Assembly (NCBI GenBank): GCA_902806595.1
Contig: CADCXC010000038.1
Location: 3,968,001-4,032,000, forward strand
Source of the DNA: Pyrenopolyporus hunteri
Lineage: Eukaryota > Ascomycota > Sordariomycetes > Xylariales > Hypoxylaceae
Length of the DNA stretch: 64,000 bases
Direction of reading: 5' to 3'
The stretch's first letter is position 1, and each line of letters opens with the position of its first letter. The translations under genes and the position numbers were made by a program. This document shows positions 25,301-40,620 of this stretch, one piece after another. The notes beneath the pieces are model-generated. The model made no database searches, was not told where the DNA came from, and saw only the letters and a list, made by a program, of their open reading frames with translations.

Positions 25301-28300
25301 GTTATTATATATAATAATAATTAACTTAAAAAAAAAACCGAGGAAACGAAATTATTTACCGTTTTATTTTACGATAATATCGTATTTAATATTAAAATAA
25401 TTTATATAATATATTTAAATATTTAAATAATAATTAATATTGTAAATTAATTTATTTAACGTTCGATATTTTTAAATTTTTAATATAATTATTAAATCGA
25501 TAAATATTATTTATACTTTAATAATGATTAATTTCGACGTATATAGAAAAAATATAAAATAAATATTATTAAAAATATATAATAAAAAAAAAAACTTATT
25601 TTATAAAAAAATCATTCGATTTTTTAACGATAATTATTGTTAATAGTGCTTTATTTACTTTTTTTTTTTCCATTAATTTATTATTAACGAATAAAAAAAG
25701 GAATGTAAAAAATTTAAAAAATTATTAAACTTTTCGAGTTTGTTAAACTCGTTAAATCCGCTATTTTTTTATTAATTTATTATTTTTTTAAGTTTAAATT
25801 TTATTATTATTTACACGCATCGACTTAAATTTAATATTAAATTTTATTATATATAACCTTAAATTAATTTTATTATAAATAAAAAAATTAAATATAATTT
25901 AATTACGTTAAATAACTTTTTTTTATTTAACATCGAAACGGTTATTATAAATATATTAAAGGGATATAATAATACATAAAAAAAAAATACTCGTTATAAA
26001 ACGAATAAAAAAACTCACTTTAAACGAAACGATATAATAGTTAAATTACGAATTAAATTATTTTTTTATTAATATTACGTTAATAATATCGGGGAAGAAA
26101 TAACATTTATTTTAATTTACGCGATAAAAATTTATATATTTATTAAAAACTTTATTTAATATTACGTTAATATATATCGACATAAAGTAAATAAACGTTA
26201 TAATTTTTTACTTTAAGTCTTTTCGCTTTTTATACGATTAATTTATAAATAATATAATTCGTAAATTTAATTTTAATAAATAAAAACTTTATAAATAAAT
26301 TAAAAATATAAAATTTATTTCGAAAATAATTTTATCGTAATTTAATAAAATTACCTTATTATAATTAAAAAACTATAAAAAGATAAAAATAAATTATTTA
26401 TTAAACTTAAAAATAAACTTTTAAAAAATCTTAAAAAACGTTATTATATATATATTATTTATAATTTATATAGTTATATATCGAAATCGTATAAAATTTT
26501 TTTTTTAAAGGTATAATATTAACGATTTATTATTTTTTTTTTATTCGTTTATATTTACGTAGGGGATTGTAATTTAAAACGAAGATTTAGACGATAATTT
26601 ATTTTTTAATAATTTAAAGTTTTTGTTATTGTAATCGAATTTCGATTTGTATTTTATTTCGTTATTGCCGTTCGATAAGTTACGAAGAACGATTTTTTCG
26701 GGTTAAAGTAAGGAATCGTTTTAAATTCGTTTTTAAATATATAATAAAACGGTAAAAATTAGTTAATTTTTTAAAGTTAATTAAAAAAATCGTTAATGTT
26801 TAATAAAAAATAGTCGAATTTATTACACGTATTAACATTTCGTCGACGCGAATTTTTATCGATTTTATATCTAGTGATAACGACTTTTTAAATATTATAG
26901 TTGTTGTTGAAAAAAAAAGGTGGTTTTTTTTATTACGAAAGTTAAAAAAATTAAAATAAAACGGGATAATTATATTAATATAACGGGCGAAATAAATTAT
27001 AAATTTCGATAAAAATTTATTTATAACGGTTAATATTATATCGATTAAAAAAATCCCCGTATTTTATAATTATTAAATTATTGTTAAACGAATTATTTAA
27101 ATAAAAAGGTCGAATGTATTATTTTTAAACGAAGAGTCGAAAAAGTTTATACGAAATATTATAATTGTTATCGATAAAAAACGGTTTAATAATTTTTCGT
27201 AAAATTTAAGATCGTTTATTATATTAAAAAAGTCGAATCCTCGTATCGAGTTATTGTTAATTAATGAAAAGTCGTATTTATTTATTAACGTCGACGTAAA
27301 TTTTATTATCGTTTTAAATTTTTGTAATCGCGATTGTTTTAATAAGGTATTTATTAATAAATTTTTTATACCCCCACCTATATATTTTTTATGATAACGT
27401 AATACGTTTATTAAAAAACGTAAAGTTACGTAATCGTTAATTAAATTTATTAAATTTATAAGTTATAATTTTTAATTAATTGATATCGACGAAAATTTTA
27501 ATAATAACTTATAAAAAAGTTAAGATTAATTAACTTTATAATTTATTTAAAAAACATTAAATAATAAATATAATATTCGTCGATAAATATTATTATTTAA
27601 ACTTAAATATTATAAAAAATTTACACGTAAAAAACTTTTATAAATTCGTTAAAATTAAATAAATTAAATTAAAATGATTTATCGATATAATTATAATTAT
27701 AATATGTTATTTTAATCGATATTTATAAATATATATTTATATTTTTTTAATTTTTTTTTTCGTTTTTTTTTTAAAATATACGAATTTATTAAATTAAATA
27801 TTTAAATAAATATATAATTTTTATTTACGATTTTAACATTTAAATATTTATAAAAAAGTGTGATTTTAATATAATACGATTATTTGTTATTATTACCGTT
27901 ATTATTATTATTATTATTATTATTTTATACGTTTGTTTCTTATTATACCGCTAATTATTTAACGCCGTTAAAATATTATATAACGTTATAATATAAACCT
28001 TATTTTCGTAATTAAATAAATATAAATAAAATTTTAAATCGAATTTATATAAATACTTATTTATTTAATAAATTCATTTAAATTTTAATCGAAATTTATT
28101 TTTTATTTTAAAATAAAAATTTAATATTTAAAATTAAAAAAAAAAATAAAATAATTAATAAAAACGAAAAATAATTAATAAAATCGATTTAAATTATAAT
28201 TAATTTAAACTTTTTAATATAATTTAACGCATTTTATTTTAAAAATTAAAATACATTTTTTAAAGTAAATTTAATTTTTATAATTATTATTTTAATTACG

Positions 28301-28375
28301 ATTTTTATTATAATTTATATTATAATTTAACTTTTTATAATTTCTTTTATTTAATAATTTTTATTATATATATTG

Positions 28376-28640
28376 ATTATTATATTAATTATTATATTAA
28401 TTATTATATCGATTATTATATCTACTATTATATCGACTACCGTTATATCGACCACCGTTATATCGATTACCGTTATATCGATTATTATTACATCGACCAC
28501 CGCTATATCGATTATTATTATATCAACCATTACTACATCGACGTTATTATATCGACCGTTATTATACTTATTATTATATTTATTATTATATTTATTACCA
28601 TTATATTAATTATTATATTTATTATTATATTTATTATTAT
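28376..28640 (+). repeat. Degenerate 12/15-bp minisatellite inside the island
   Basis: Imperfect tandem units of the form ATTATTATATCG (12 bp) grade into ACCACCGTTATATCG (15 bp) and back into ATTATTATATT. The array keeps more C in CpC/CpA positions (for example CGACCACCG) than its surroundings, so it may be younger than, or less affected by, the RIP that shaped the island. A continuous frame reads through it only because the unit lengths are multiples of three; it is not a gene. Confidence 0.75.
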
Positions 28641-30741
28641 ATAAATATTTCGTATTTTTTAAATAAATTTTTATTTACTTTTTATAATTTTTCTTTAATA
28701 ATAAATTAAAAAATAAAAAATTAATTATTTAAAAATGTATTATTTATAAATTAAACGATTATATAACGTTAATTATATAATACGGTTATAACTAAAAAAA
28801 TTCCCCCGCTTATATATTTAAATAATTTTAATTTTATTAATATTATATTCGTTTATTTAAATAATTAAAATAATTAATATTATTAATTAAAATAAATATA
28901 TTTTTATTATATTTAATTTATACGTTATTGAAAAATATTTATTAAAATTAAATTTATAATAATAATTTTTAATAATAATTTTATTAGTTATATTTTATTA
29001 TAAACGGTTAATAAAATTAGTTAAAAATCGAATTATTACGGTAAATTTATTAACGTAAATAATAAAAGTTAAAATAAATTAAAAAAATATCTTTTATTAT
29101 TTTTAATTATAACGAATTTTAAAATTAATTAATTCGTTAATTTATCGATTTTTTTTATTTTCGCATTCGATTAAAACCTCGACGACGTAAATAATAATTA
29201 ACGATTAAATCTAAAATTTAAAATAATAAAAAATAATAAAAATATAAATTTTTTTTTCGAAGTAAACGAATTAATAACGTTAATAATAGCCGTTATTTTT
29301 TTTAATTTAACATTCGAAGTGTTTATATTATAAACCACTTCGAAAATTTATTATATCGATTATTTAAATGGTTTCGACGACGGTGGAAATTTACGTATAA
29401 AAATAAGCGATAAAATTATGTTATAGTAACAATAAAATTGTATACGCTTCGAGAAAAAGCCATAGAAATTAAAATTATTATTAAAATTTATTACGAATAA
29501 TTTTATTATTAATCGCGACGATTTTTTATTATAAGTATACGAAAATAATCATTTAATTTTTTTTAAATTTTTCGATTTATTTTTTACTTAAAAATATTAA
29601 TAAAGATATAAATATATTTTTTATTATTATAATATATTTAAAACGGGGACGTTTAATCGTATAAACGTAAATGTAAATATTACGATAAAGGAACTTATAA
29701 TTATTAAAAAAATCCGCATTAAAATACCTTATAATATAAAAGTTATAAAGAAAAAATACCGTATTAATATACATTTATAACAAGTAATTCGACGTTTTAA
29801 ATAATTATAAAATCGAGGGAATTAATTATTTAAAATTTAATAATAAATACGATATTATTTTTTATTATTTATTAACGTATAATATCGTTATATAAATATT
29901 AACTCATCGAAGTTTAATAACGTAATCGATAATTTTACGTTTACTACGCCGTTAATTAAAAGTAATATATATAACTTTTTAAAAAATAAAAAACGTTTAA
30001 ATAATAAAAAGTAACGTAAATAATTTTTTTATAACGTAGTTAAAAATTTAAACTTTTTTTATAAAAATAACGTTATATATTGCGATATTATAATTTTTAA
30101 TATTTTTATAATTCGAAATAATAATATTTTTCTTTTTTAAATAACATTAATCGGTAATTTTAATAAAGTTATTATAAAAAAAAAAAATAAATAAATTAAA
30201 ATTAATTTTTGTATTATTTTTGCTTTCGAAGTTATTAAATATGGAAATTTAAATTATATTAACGTAATTAACGTATAAGCTTTTATAATAACATATATCG
30301 ACATTTTTTTTCGGAATATTTTATCGATTAATTAAATAGATAAAAAGTCGTATAAAAAATTAATAAATAACTTTAAACGTAAAAAAAATAAAAGGTTTAT
30401 AACATCGATTAAATATCGTATATTATGGGAAATATTATATTAAAATCTTATAAATAAACTTACGATAAAATAAATTATAATCGATTTATTTTAAACGATT
30501 AATTTTTAATCTACGAAAAAAATAACGTAATTAAATTTACGAATTTTTAAATTAAAATTTTATTTATAATATATTAAAAATTTAAGTTTATTATTAAATA
30601 TACACGGGTTTTTTAATGTTTTAAAAAATAATCGTTTTAATATATTAATTTAATATTTTTTTAAAAATATTACGACTTAATAATCGTTCGCATAAAATAA
30701 ATAATAAATATTAAACGTAATAATGTTAATTTAATTTATTT

Positions 30742-30860
30742 ACATTAAAGCGTTAATCGACTTCGCTTTTAATATATTTATATAAAATCGCGATTTAAAT
30801 TTTTTTTTTTTTTTTTAATATCAACAAAATTTAATTTTAACTTATCGTACCGCACGTTTT
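30742..30860 (+). repeat. Relict repeat family copy B
   Basis: TATATAAAATCGCGATTTA, an 18-T tract, AATATCAACAAAATTTAATT and TCGTACCGCACG follow in the order seen in copies A and C. It pairs with the inverted fragment E about 0.3 kb downstream. Confidence 0.6.
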
Positions 30861-31174
30861 ATTATTACCGTAACATTTATTTAACATTATTAATTTATTA
30901 TAAATATATTAAATTATAAAATTTATATTTTATAATAAATACTTTTATAATAATAAATAATCCTATATTATAAATATACTTTTTTATATTTATATTAATT
31001 ACGACATATTTATTAAATTTTATCGTACGACACTAAAACGTTAACATAATTATAAAAAAAATTAATACACTTACGATAAAAAATTATTTATTATTATAAA
31101 AATAATTTTAAAAAATTTATACGTTTATAAAATATATTTTACTATAAACTAAGAAACTAAGTAAAAATGAAAAA

Positions 31175-31250
31175 AATAAAATATATTAATATTACGAAAA
31201 AAAAAAAAAAAAATTTAACCGTAATTCGAAAAGATATAAATTTTATATAC
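31175..31250 (-). repeat. Relict repeat family copy E, inverted
   Basis: Read on the minus strand it gives TATATAAAA, a TTTTCGAATTACGG block, a T-tract and CGTAATATTAATAT, matching the core of copy D. With copy B it forms an inverted pair spanning about 0.5 kb. Confidence 0.5.
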
Positions 31251-34200
31251 ATTTATTATAACGTTACGAAATCGATTATTTATTTAATATAACTTTATTC
31301 TAAAAAACCCCCGTAATAATAATTTTTCTTTACGCCTATATAATTTTTAACAATTAAAATAAACGTATATTTATTAATTTAATCGTTATAAAAACCTTTT
31401 ATAATTTTATTAACGCCGTCTTAAAAAAATTTACACTTAAAATCGATAAAATTTAACTTAAATTAATAACTATTAAAAATAAATATAATTATATATTTAA
31501 ATTAACTAAACCTTTATTAAATAATACTCGAAAATTATTTATTAATTTATTTTTCAATTAATAAATAAAAATATTAATTTTTATAAATTAAAATAACTTT
31601 AATTTAACATTTAAATTTATAATATAACTATTAATAAATCGCGTAAAAATATTATACTCTTTATAATAAAATATTAATTAATATTTAAACATTTAAATAA
31701 TCGAATATAAAAAAAAAGATAAAAATTACTTATAATATTTCGAATCGAACTTTAAAACGAATATCGAAAACGTCGAATCGAATATTTATTTATATATTAA
31801 AATCGATAATACACGTATCTATATAATTAAAACGCACATTTATATAATTAAAACGTATATTAATATTAATAATACTCTTTTTACGCATATTAACATAAAT
31901 CTATAAATAGAAATATTTATATTATTTTATATTTATTATAATACGTTTAAAATCTATTAATTTTACTATACGGTCGATATATTTACTATTTTCGAAATTT
32001 TGTTATTAAACGAAACTATAAATTACGCTATAATAAAAAAATTAAATTATAAATTAAATTATTTTATAAAATCGAAGTTAATATTTTTCATTTTAATATT
32101 AATTATTTAAATTATATATAAAAAAATTATTTAAATAAATAATAAAATAAAAAAAAATATAAGAAAAAACTAAAATATAAAAAATAAGTTCGATACGTTT
32201 TATTATAATTTTATTTTAATATTTAAAAATACGTATTATATTTACATATACTTTAATATATTTAATATATATAATATAATAATATAAATATAAAATAAAT
32301 GATATACGTAAATAAATTAAATAATTTTTTAAATTAAATAAATATATATAAAATTTAAAATAAATAAAACTTAAACTTATAAAATATTTATTAATATAAT
32401 TAATATATATAATATAATAATATAAAAATAAAATAAATAAAATATAAAAATAAAAAAATATATATAAATTAAAATAAAAAAAAACTTTATATAATATTTA
32501 AAATATAATAAATTAATTAAAAAAAATAATAAAATCGTAAATAAAAGTATCGTATTATATAATATAAAATTAAAAAAATACATATTAATTAAAAATAATA
32601 TAATTTTAAATAAAAATATTCGAATTACTTTATATATTATACATTATATAAAATTTAAAAAAATATAATTTTAATAAAAATAATATAACTTCGAGTAAAA
32701 ATGTTATTTAACATTATTAATTAATAAAATAAAATTTTATTTCGGGGAAAAAAAACGTTAAAAAGTTAAAATATTAAAATGTATTATTTTATATAAATTA
32801 ATATATAATAGTATTTAAATTACTTATTTTATTATTCGCCATTAATATAATTGATCGAAATTTAATATTTATTTCGAAAAAAAATTCGAAATAAAAATTA
32901 TATTTACGTTTATTATTTTTTGTAACGTCGTAATTTTTTATTATAAAAATTAATTAAAATAAATATTAATAAATAAAAGTATTATAAATATTTAATTAAA
33001 AAACCGAGTTAATAATTAATAATTAATAATTAATAATTAATTTAAAAAACTTAAATAAATGGTATAAAAATTACGAGTTTTAAATAATAAATTATATATA
33101 CGATACGTTTCGAAAAAAACGTTATCGTAATATTTATTTGTTTATTTTTTATATATAATATTTTTTTTTTAATTATTAATTTAATTAATTTTATAACCGT
33201 AACTTTTTAATTTTTTACGGCGGAGTGATTTTATATTTATTTAATAAATTTTTAACGTATTAATATGTTCGATATTTATATATACTTATATAAAAAAAAA
33301 TTATACGTATTTTTTCGACATTAAAAAATTATATATTTTATACAATTTTAATATTATATCGTATACACCTAAATAAGTAAATAAATAAATAAGTAATTAT
33401 CATTATTTTTTATATTAATTTTTATAACGTTAAATAACTTTATATATATACCCGTATAATAATTATATTAAAAATCCGTTACTTTTAAATTATAACGTTT
33501 TCCTTAAATTATTTACGTAATAAATTATAACGCGTTATCGATTTTTACCATTCGAATTATCTTAATTTAAAATTATTATTTATTTTTAATATTTTTAATA
33601 ATAATAATGTCGATTATATAATTACGTATTACGTTTTATATATAATAATTGAAAACGTTTAATTTTCGAATAAAATAAAATAAAGTGATTAATTATATGT
33701 TTTTTTTTTCGAAGTTATAAATTTAATTTTTATTATCGTATTTTTAAACGATATTTTACGAAGAAATTATTATTTTTTTTACGTTTTAAACTATAATAAT
33801 AATAATTATAAATAATATTTACGATTATTAAATATATTAAATATTCGATTATTAATAAAAAATACTTAAACCGTTATTTTATATATTTAAACTTCGATTA
33901 TTAATATTTTTTTATCGAATTATTATTGTTTTAATAAACTTTTGTAAATAATTACGAAGGAAATAATAACGATAACGATAAAAACGAAGATAATAAAAAT
34001 AAAGGTTTTTTTATTCGATTATGTCGATAAATACGTTTGATAATTTATTCGTAATCGAATCGTTTACGTACGAAATAATCGTATCGTCGTTTAAAACTGT
34101 TTAAATTCGAACGAAATTAATTATAATTAAAATTTTTTCGAGAATTTTTCCGATAATTTTTTATCGAAACTTATTATATTATCGAAATATTTATCGAGTT

Positions 34201-37200
34201 TTATTTAAATTATGTCGTTTTTTTAATAATAGAAAATTAATTTAATTAAAATATAATATGTAAATATGTTAATAATATTAAGTTAAAACGAAATGATTTT
34301 TTTAATACGTCGGTGAATTTTTTATTTATTTATTAAAATATTTATTATTTTTTAAACTAAAATTATTTTACTTTTATTTTTAAATATATCGAACGTTATT
34401 TATTTATATTAATTATTTATATGTTTTAACTTTTATTAAATAAAAAAAAAATAAATTTAGAAATAATTAATTTATATTATAATTTACGGTATTTACCCGT
34501 TAATAAGATTTTTGTCGAATATTTTTTTATTCGTTTCGTATAATTTATTTTTAATAATTTTACCGTATTATTTTAAATTAATATTGCCGTTAAAAAAAAA
34601 AATTTTAATTTATTTTTTACTTTTATTTATTTTAAAAAAAAGTTATAAACGAAAGATTAAATTATTAAAAACATTAATTATAAATTTCGAATTGAAACTT
34701 GTAAAACTTGTACTTTTATAAATAATAAACGTAACGTAAATAAAGTAAAAATCGATATTAATATATTTTACGATAAATATTTTAACGTTAAATCTTATAA
34801 TAATTCATTTAAAAACTTAAAAATACTTTTTCGATCGTTTAATAATAATTTTAATTTAAATAAAATTATCGAAAATAAAATTATTACTATTAAAAATAAT
34901 ATATTCGATACTTTTAATTTTAACGACTTCGATTTTTATAATGTCGATAGGTATTTCGAAAAAAAATTTTACGAAAATATATAATTTAATATATTTAAAA
35001 ATAACCGTTTATTTAAGGGTTAAGGTTCGATAATATTATTTCGATCGTTTAATTATAATAAATATAATCATTTATCGAAGCGTTTAAAATTATTATTTCG
35101 ATTATTTAACTATGTTAATTTAAATAAATGTTTAAGTTTAAATTAAAATATTTAATTTAAATTAAGTTTATTGTTATTGATAAAAAATATAAAAGATTTT
35201 AAAAGTAAAGAAAATATAAAAACGAATAATGTTAATTTTATTTAAAATAAAAATAAAAATAAAAATAAAAGTAAAAATATCGTAATTCGATACCGTAAAA
35301 ATAATAAATATCGAGGTAAATTTAATCGTAATTTTAAAAGTAATTTAACTTTAATTCGTTTTTTTTAATTGTAAATTATATTTAAAATATCTTTAAATTT
35401 TTATTTCGAAAATTTTTTTTCGTAAAAAAAATTAATTACGTTATAATTTATAAATTATAATTATAAACTTTTAATTATAGGAATATATAATTTATGGTAA
35501 TAATTATAATAATAATAATAATAGAAATAATTTTATTGTTTTACGTAATAATAAATACGTATAAATTTAATTTTAATACGTATAAATAATCGATTAAATT
35601 ATTTTTTATTTTTTTTTTACATTTTTATTTAATTAAGTAAATTAAATATACGAGGATATAAATAAATTAATAAAAATTAAACATTTAATTTTTATTAAAC
35701 GTTACTTTTTTTTTATATTTTTTTTTTTTATTTTTTTTTAATATTAAATTTTTAACATCGATATTATATTTATTTTATATTTAATATTTCAATATTATAC
35801 CGTATTTATTATATTAATAATAAAATAAACTTCGAATTTTTTATTTAATATACCCCCTTTTTTAATAAAATTCGTCGTAATAAATTAAAACATTAAATTA
35901 TTATTTATTATTTTAATTATAAAACGTCGACTTCGATGTTATTTTTTTGAATTTTTAATCGAAATTTTATCGAAACTTATAATATATATTATAATTTAAT
36001 TTATTATATTTATTATATCGTTATTAATAATATATATAAAAACGATAAAAATTTAAATTTTAATTTAAAAAATTTATTTTTATTTTAATTTTTTAATTTT
36101 ATAATTATTTGTATTATTTTTATCGATTATATTTTATTATTAAGTCGATATTATTTTTATTATTTCGATTATAATAATAATAGATTATATATATATTTTT
36201 AATATATATTTTTACATTAATTAATTTATTAAATAATTTATATTTTATTATTTCGAATTTTATAAAATGAATATTTTTTTTTACTTTTTTTAAGTCGTGG
36301 TAAAAAATACTTTCGTTTTAAGTAAATCTTTTAATAAACTTTTTCGCATACGATTTTAATCGAATATTTTATGCCGTTATATTATATTTTACGTATATTT
36401 AAAATAATTATATTATTTCTAAAAATATAAACGCTTAAATAAAGAAAAATAACATATAAAAATTTCTTTTAACTTATAAAATTAATGTTATACATATTTT
36501 TAATAATAATAAAATATACCTTTATAACGACATCCACTATTTTTTCGATTATAACGCTTTTATAATTTTTTTGAAACTCGATAAAAACGTAAATAACCGT
36601 TATTGTTTATATACGCACGTATTAAACCTTTTAAATAAATTTAACGATTTCGATATAAAAACGTTTATACATTATTATAATATTTTTTTAATGTCGATTT
36701 TTCGAATATTTATAAAATATTTATTTATTAAATTAACTTAAGGTTTTTATAATAAATATACTTTTATTATATTTAATAATGTCGAAAAAAGCGACGTATT
36801 TTTTATTAATTTCACTAATATTAATAAAAGTTTAAAAAAAATTACTTAAAATTTTCCTTCGATTAAATTTAACGAATTAAATGTTAAAGTTATTAATGTA
36901 AAAAAATCGGGCTTTTTTACCATTAAATAACGACGTTGTTATAATTAAGTTAATGTTAATTATAATTATATTAATTACGATTTTTACGATAATAAATATA
37001 CGAGATTAAATAATAATAATAACTTTAAATCGAATTTCGAATTTAATAATTATAACTTCGAAAAAAAATTCGAAGATAATTTAAATAATTACTTTAATAA
37101 ATTTAATCCTTTAAATAATTTATAAAATTTTAATAAAATTAATATTTATACGTTTTTTATAATCGATCGAACTTTAAATTTATTATTTTTCGTAATATTT

Positions 37201-39372
37201 TATAATAATAACGATAAAAATTTTATTAATAAAAATCACTATACCTTTCTTAAATATAACGACATTAAAATCCTTTTAAAATTTATTTTTCGACTTTTAA
37301 AATATAAATTTTTCGAGGAAAATTAAACATATATTTATTTTTTTAGACTTACGTTATTAAGTTTATATTTTTAAATATACGTATTATTAAATTTATTTTT
37401 TTAAGTATATAAATTTATAAAATAAATTTAAACGATTAAATTTTTAAATATTATAAAGATATATATTACGGTTAATAAATTAATGTTAAAGTTATTTTAT
37501 AATTTAATAAATTACGTAAATATTTATGAAAATTATAAATATAAAAAAAAAAATAAATAAAAGTTATTTTTATTATATAATATATTACGAAAAATATAAG
37601 TAAAATAAAATTAAATAAAATCTTTAATTTTTTGATATAATAACCTTCGTAAAATTTAAACATAAATCGATTAATAAAAAATAATAACGTTAATAATAAT
37701 TTTATTCGTATAACCGTACCCTTTTATATGTTTCCACATATAAATTTTATTTAATCGACATTAACGAAAGATTTAACGTAATAAATCCTTTAAAATTACT
37801 TAAAAAATATATAATAAATAATTATTAATTATAAAAAACTTCGAAATAAACCCCTTTAAAAAAACTTAAATTAACGTTAAATAACCATTAGATATAACTT
37901 TAATAACAATGATATAATAAAATAATATACTTTTTAATATAAATTATATAATTAAAAAACGTCGAATAATTAAACTTTAATTCGTACGTAAACTATTATC
38001 GAAACTTTAAAATAACGATATATTCTACCTAAATAATTTAAACGATTTATTTAACGATATAAATTAAAACTATTAAAAAAATTAAAATTAAAAAGGAAGA
38101 TAAAAAGTGGTAATAACGCGAAAGAAATCGTTAGTAATATATAAAATATAATAATATCGAGGTTTTTTTTAACTATTAAAGTATAAATAACGAGATTATA
38201 TTTTCATTTAAATAAAATTATTTAAAAACTTTTATATTAATATTATTAATACGAAAACGTATTAATTCGTTTCGTATATTTTATTTATTATTTTATAAAT
38301 TTAATTAATATTATATTTAATATTAATTTTCGTATTTTAAAAAAACGGTTTTTTTTATAAAAAAAGTTTTATAATCGAAAAAAACTTTCGTTTTAACCTT
38401 TATTTCCTTTATATAATCGTTATAATTATTACTATTAATAAATCTCGAAAACAACGATAAGTTAAACGTTAAATCGTCGTTTAAAATATTTTAATAATAA
38501 AGTTTTCGACTTTTATAATATTTTTTTTCGTTATTATTAATATTTTATAAATATATATTATCGTCGTCATTAAAATACACTATTTATTTTTAAAAAATAA
38601 AAAAATATTTTCGAAACGTTTAATTTCGTATAAATCGAAAACGTTTATTATTTCGAAAACCGTTCGATTCGTTTCGAATATAAATAACGGGTGTAAAAAA
38701 AATCGTAAATATTAATCGAATAAATTACGTAAAAATAATAAACATTTCCCCGACGTTTTTAATTTAACGAATAAAAATATTAACTAATTCGACATTCGAT
38801 TTAAATATACGTAATATCGAAATATTAAAAATAAACTAAACGAATCGTACGAAAAAAAATTAACGATTAAAACCATATAAAATTTAACATTTACGATTAT
38901 AATATAAAAATTTTTATTCGAAGATATATCGAAATCGTAAATAAAATATATATGTTATTAATACATATCGTTTCCCTTCGAATTTAAAAAAAAAAATCAA
39001 CTTTTTTTTATCGATTATCGCATAAATATTAATATAAAAAAAAAATATATTACTTAATTTATCGATCCCCGAATATATCGTTAAATTTTTTAAATAATAA
39101 TTTATTATATTATTAATAAATTAAATATTAATAATTTTAAATATAATATATATTTATTCGAAACTGTAATAAAACGAAAAAATCCTATAACATTTATCGT
39201 AAATATAAACGACTTCGTTACTTTTTTTCGACAAAATACGAAATTTATAAAAAAGTATATTATAGATTCGAAAAATTCGTTATAAATACGGTAAATTACC
39301 GTAAAAAAATATTTAATAACCGAAAATTAAAACGATTAAATAAAATTTTAAAATAATATTAATATTAAAATT

Positions 39373-39558
39373 ATATTATAATTCGATACGATTAATTTAA
39401 CTTATTAAATAATCAACACCGAAGCTTCGGCCGATTACGCCGTTAAAGCTTATATATAAAATTATAATTTTTTAAATCGTAATTTAATTTTTCTTTTTTT
39501 TTTTATAATATTAACGAAATTTAATTTTTAATTTTCGATATTACGCGCCGTATTAAAT
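39373..39558 (+). repeat. Relict repeat family copy C
   Basis: ATTCGATACGATTAATTTAA, ACACCGAAGCTTCGG, TATATATAAAATTATAA, a T-tract, TAATATTAACGAAATTTAAT and TATTACGCGCCGTATTAAAT occur in the same order as copy A (direct) and copy D (inverted). C and D face each other 0.9 kb apart, so the pair could be the long terminal inverted repeats of a relict element of about 1.25 kb (39373-40620). Confidence 0.7.
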
Positions 39559-40431
39559 AATTAATAAAATGGAATAAATTTACATTTAAATTTTATTTAA
39601 ACATAAAAATAATATATCTTAACTTAAAAAATACCGTTATTAAATCGCGAAAAAAAGATTATAATAATAAAATTTTTAAATATAACTAAAAAAACTTTAA
39701 ACTTATTATTTAAATTTAATTAATATATATTTAATTAAACGTTTTTAATAATAATATAATAAATATAATAAATAAAATTAAAATCGACACTTTTATCGTT
39801 TAAAATAAAAAATCGTAATAATATTAAATATATATTAAAATATCTAAAATAATAAATTTTAATAAAAAATAATATATTTTCATCGATAAAATTTTTATTT
39901 AAATCGTTTTAATCGAAATCGAAATTAAAAAAATCAATAAAAAACGGTATAAATAATATAAAAATCGATTTTAAACTTATAATAAAAATATATAATATCG
40001 AAATAATAATTATAAAATTAAAAAGTTATAAAAATTAAACTATTTTAAAAAATAAAATTTAAATAAAATTAAATATTATTATAAATTAATAATATCGCTT
40101 TAAATAATAAAGCTAGTTATATAATTTTTTTTAAAATAAATTTAATTAATTCGAATAATAAAATAAATGATATTATAAAAACTTTAATAAAATGTAATTA
40201 ATATTATTAAATTCGCATTTAAATAAACTTTAAAATTATATAAATAATAAATTAATATGATTATTATAATTAAAATTATTGAAATAATTATAAAATTATC
40301 GAGTAAAAAATAATATATATATATATCGTTTATTATATATAATATATCGTTTATTTTTTATAAAATATTATAAATTTAAAATTAATTTATTATAAAATTA
40401 ATTAAATCGTATTATAAATTTATTATTATTT

Positions 40432-40620
40432 TAATACGACGCGTAATATTAAAAATTAATAATTAAATTTTATTAATATTATAAAAAAAAAAAAAAAAAA
40501 AACTAAATCGCGATTCGAAAAACCGTAGTTTTATATATAAACTTCGGTAGCGTACCCGGTCGAAACTTTAATGCCGGTTACCTAATAAAATTAAATTTAT
40601 CGTATCGAATCGTAATATAT
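40432..40620 (-). repeat. Relict repeat family copy D, inverted
   Basis: On the minus strand the order is ATTACGATTCGATACGATAA, GGCATTAAAGTTTCGACCGG, TATATATAAAACTACGG, TCGAATCGCGATTTAG, a long T-tract, TAATATTAATAAAATTTAAT and ATATTACGCGTCGTATTA. This is the least mutated copy in its middle part, keeping CCGG, GGTAAC and GGGTACGC sites. Confidence 0.7.
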
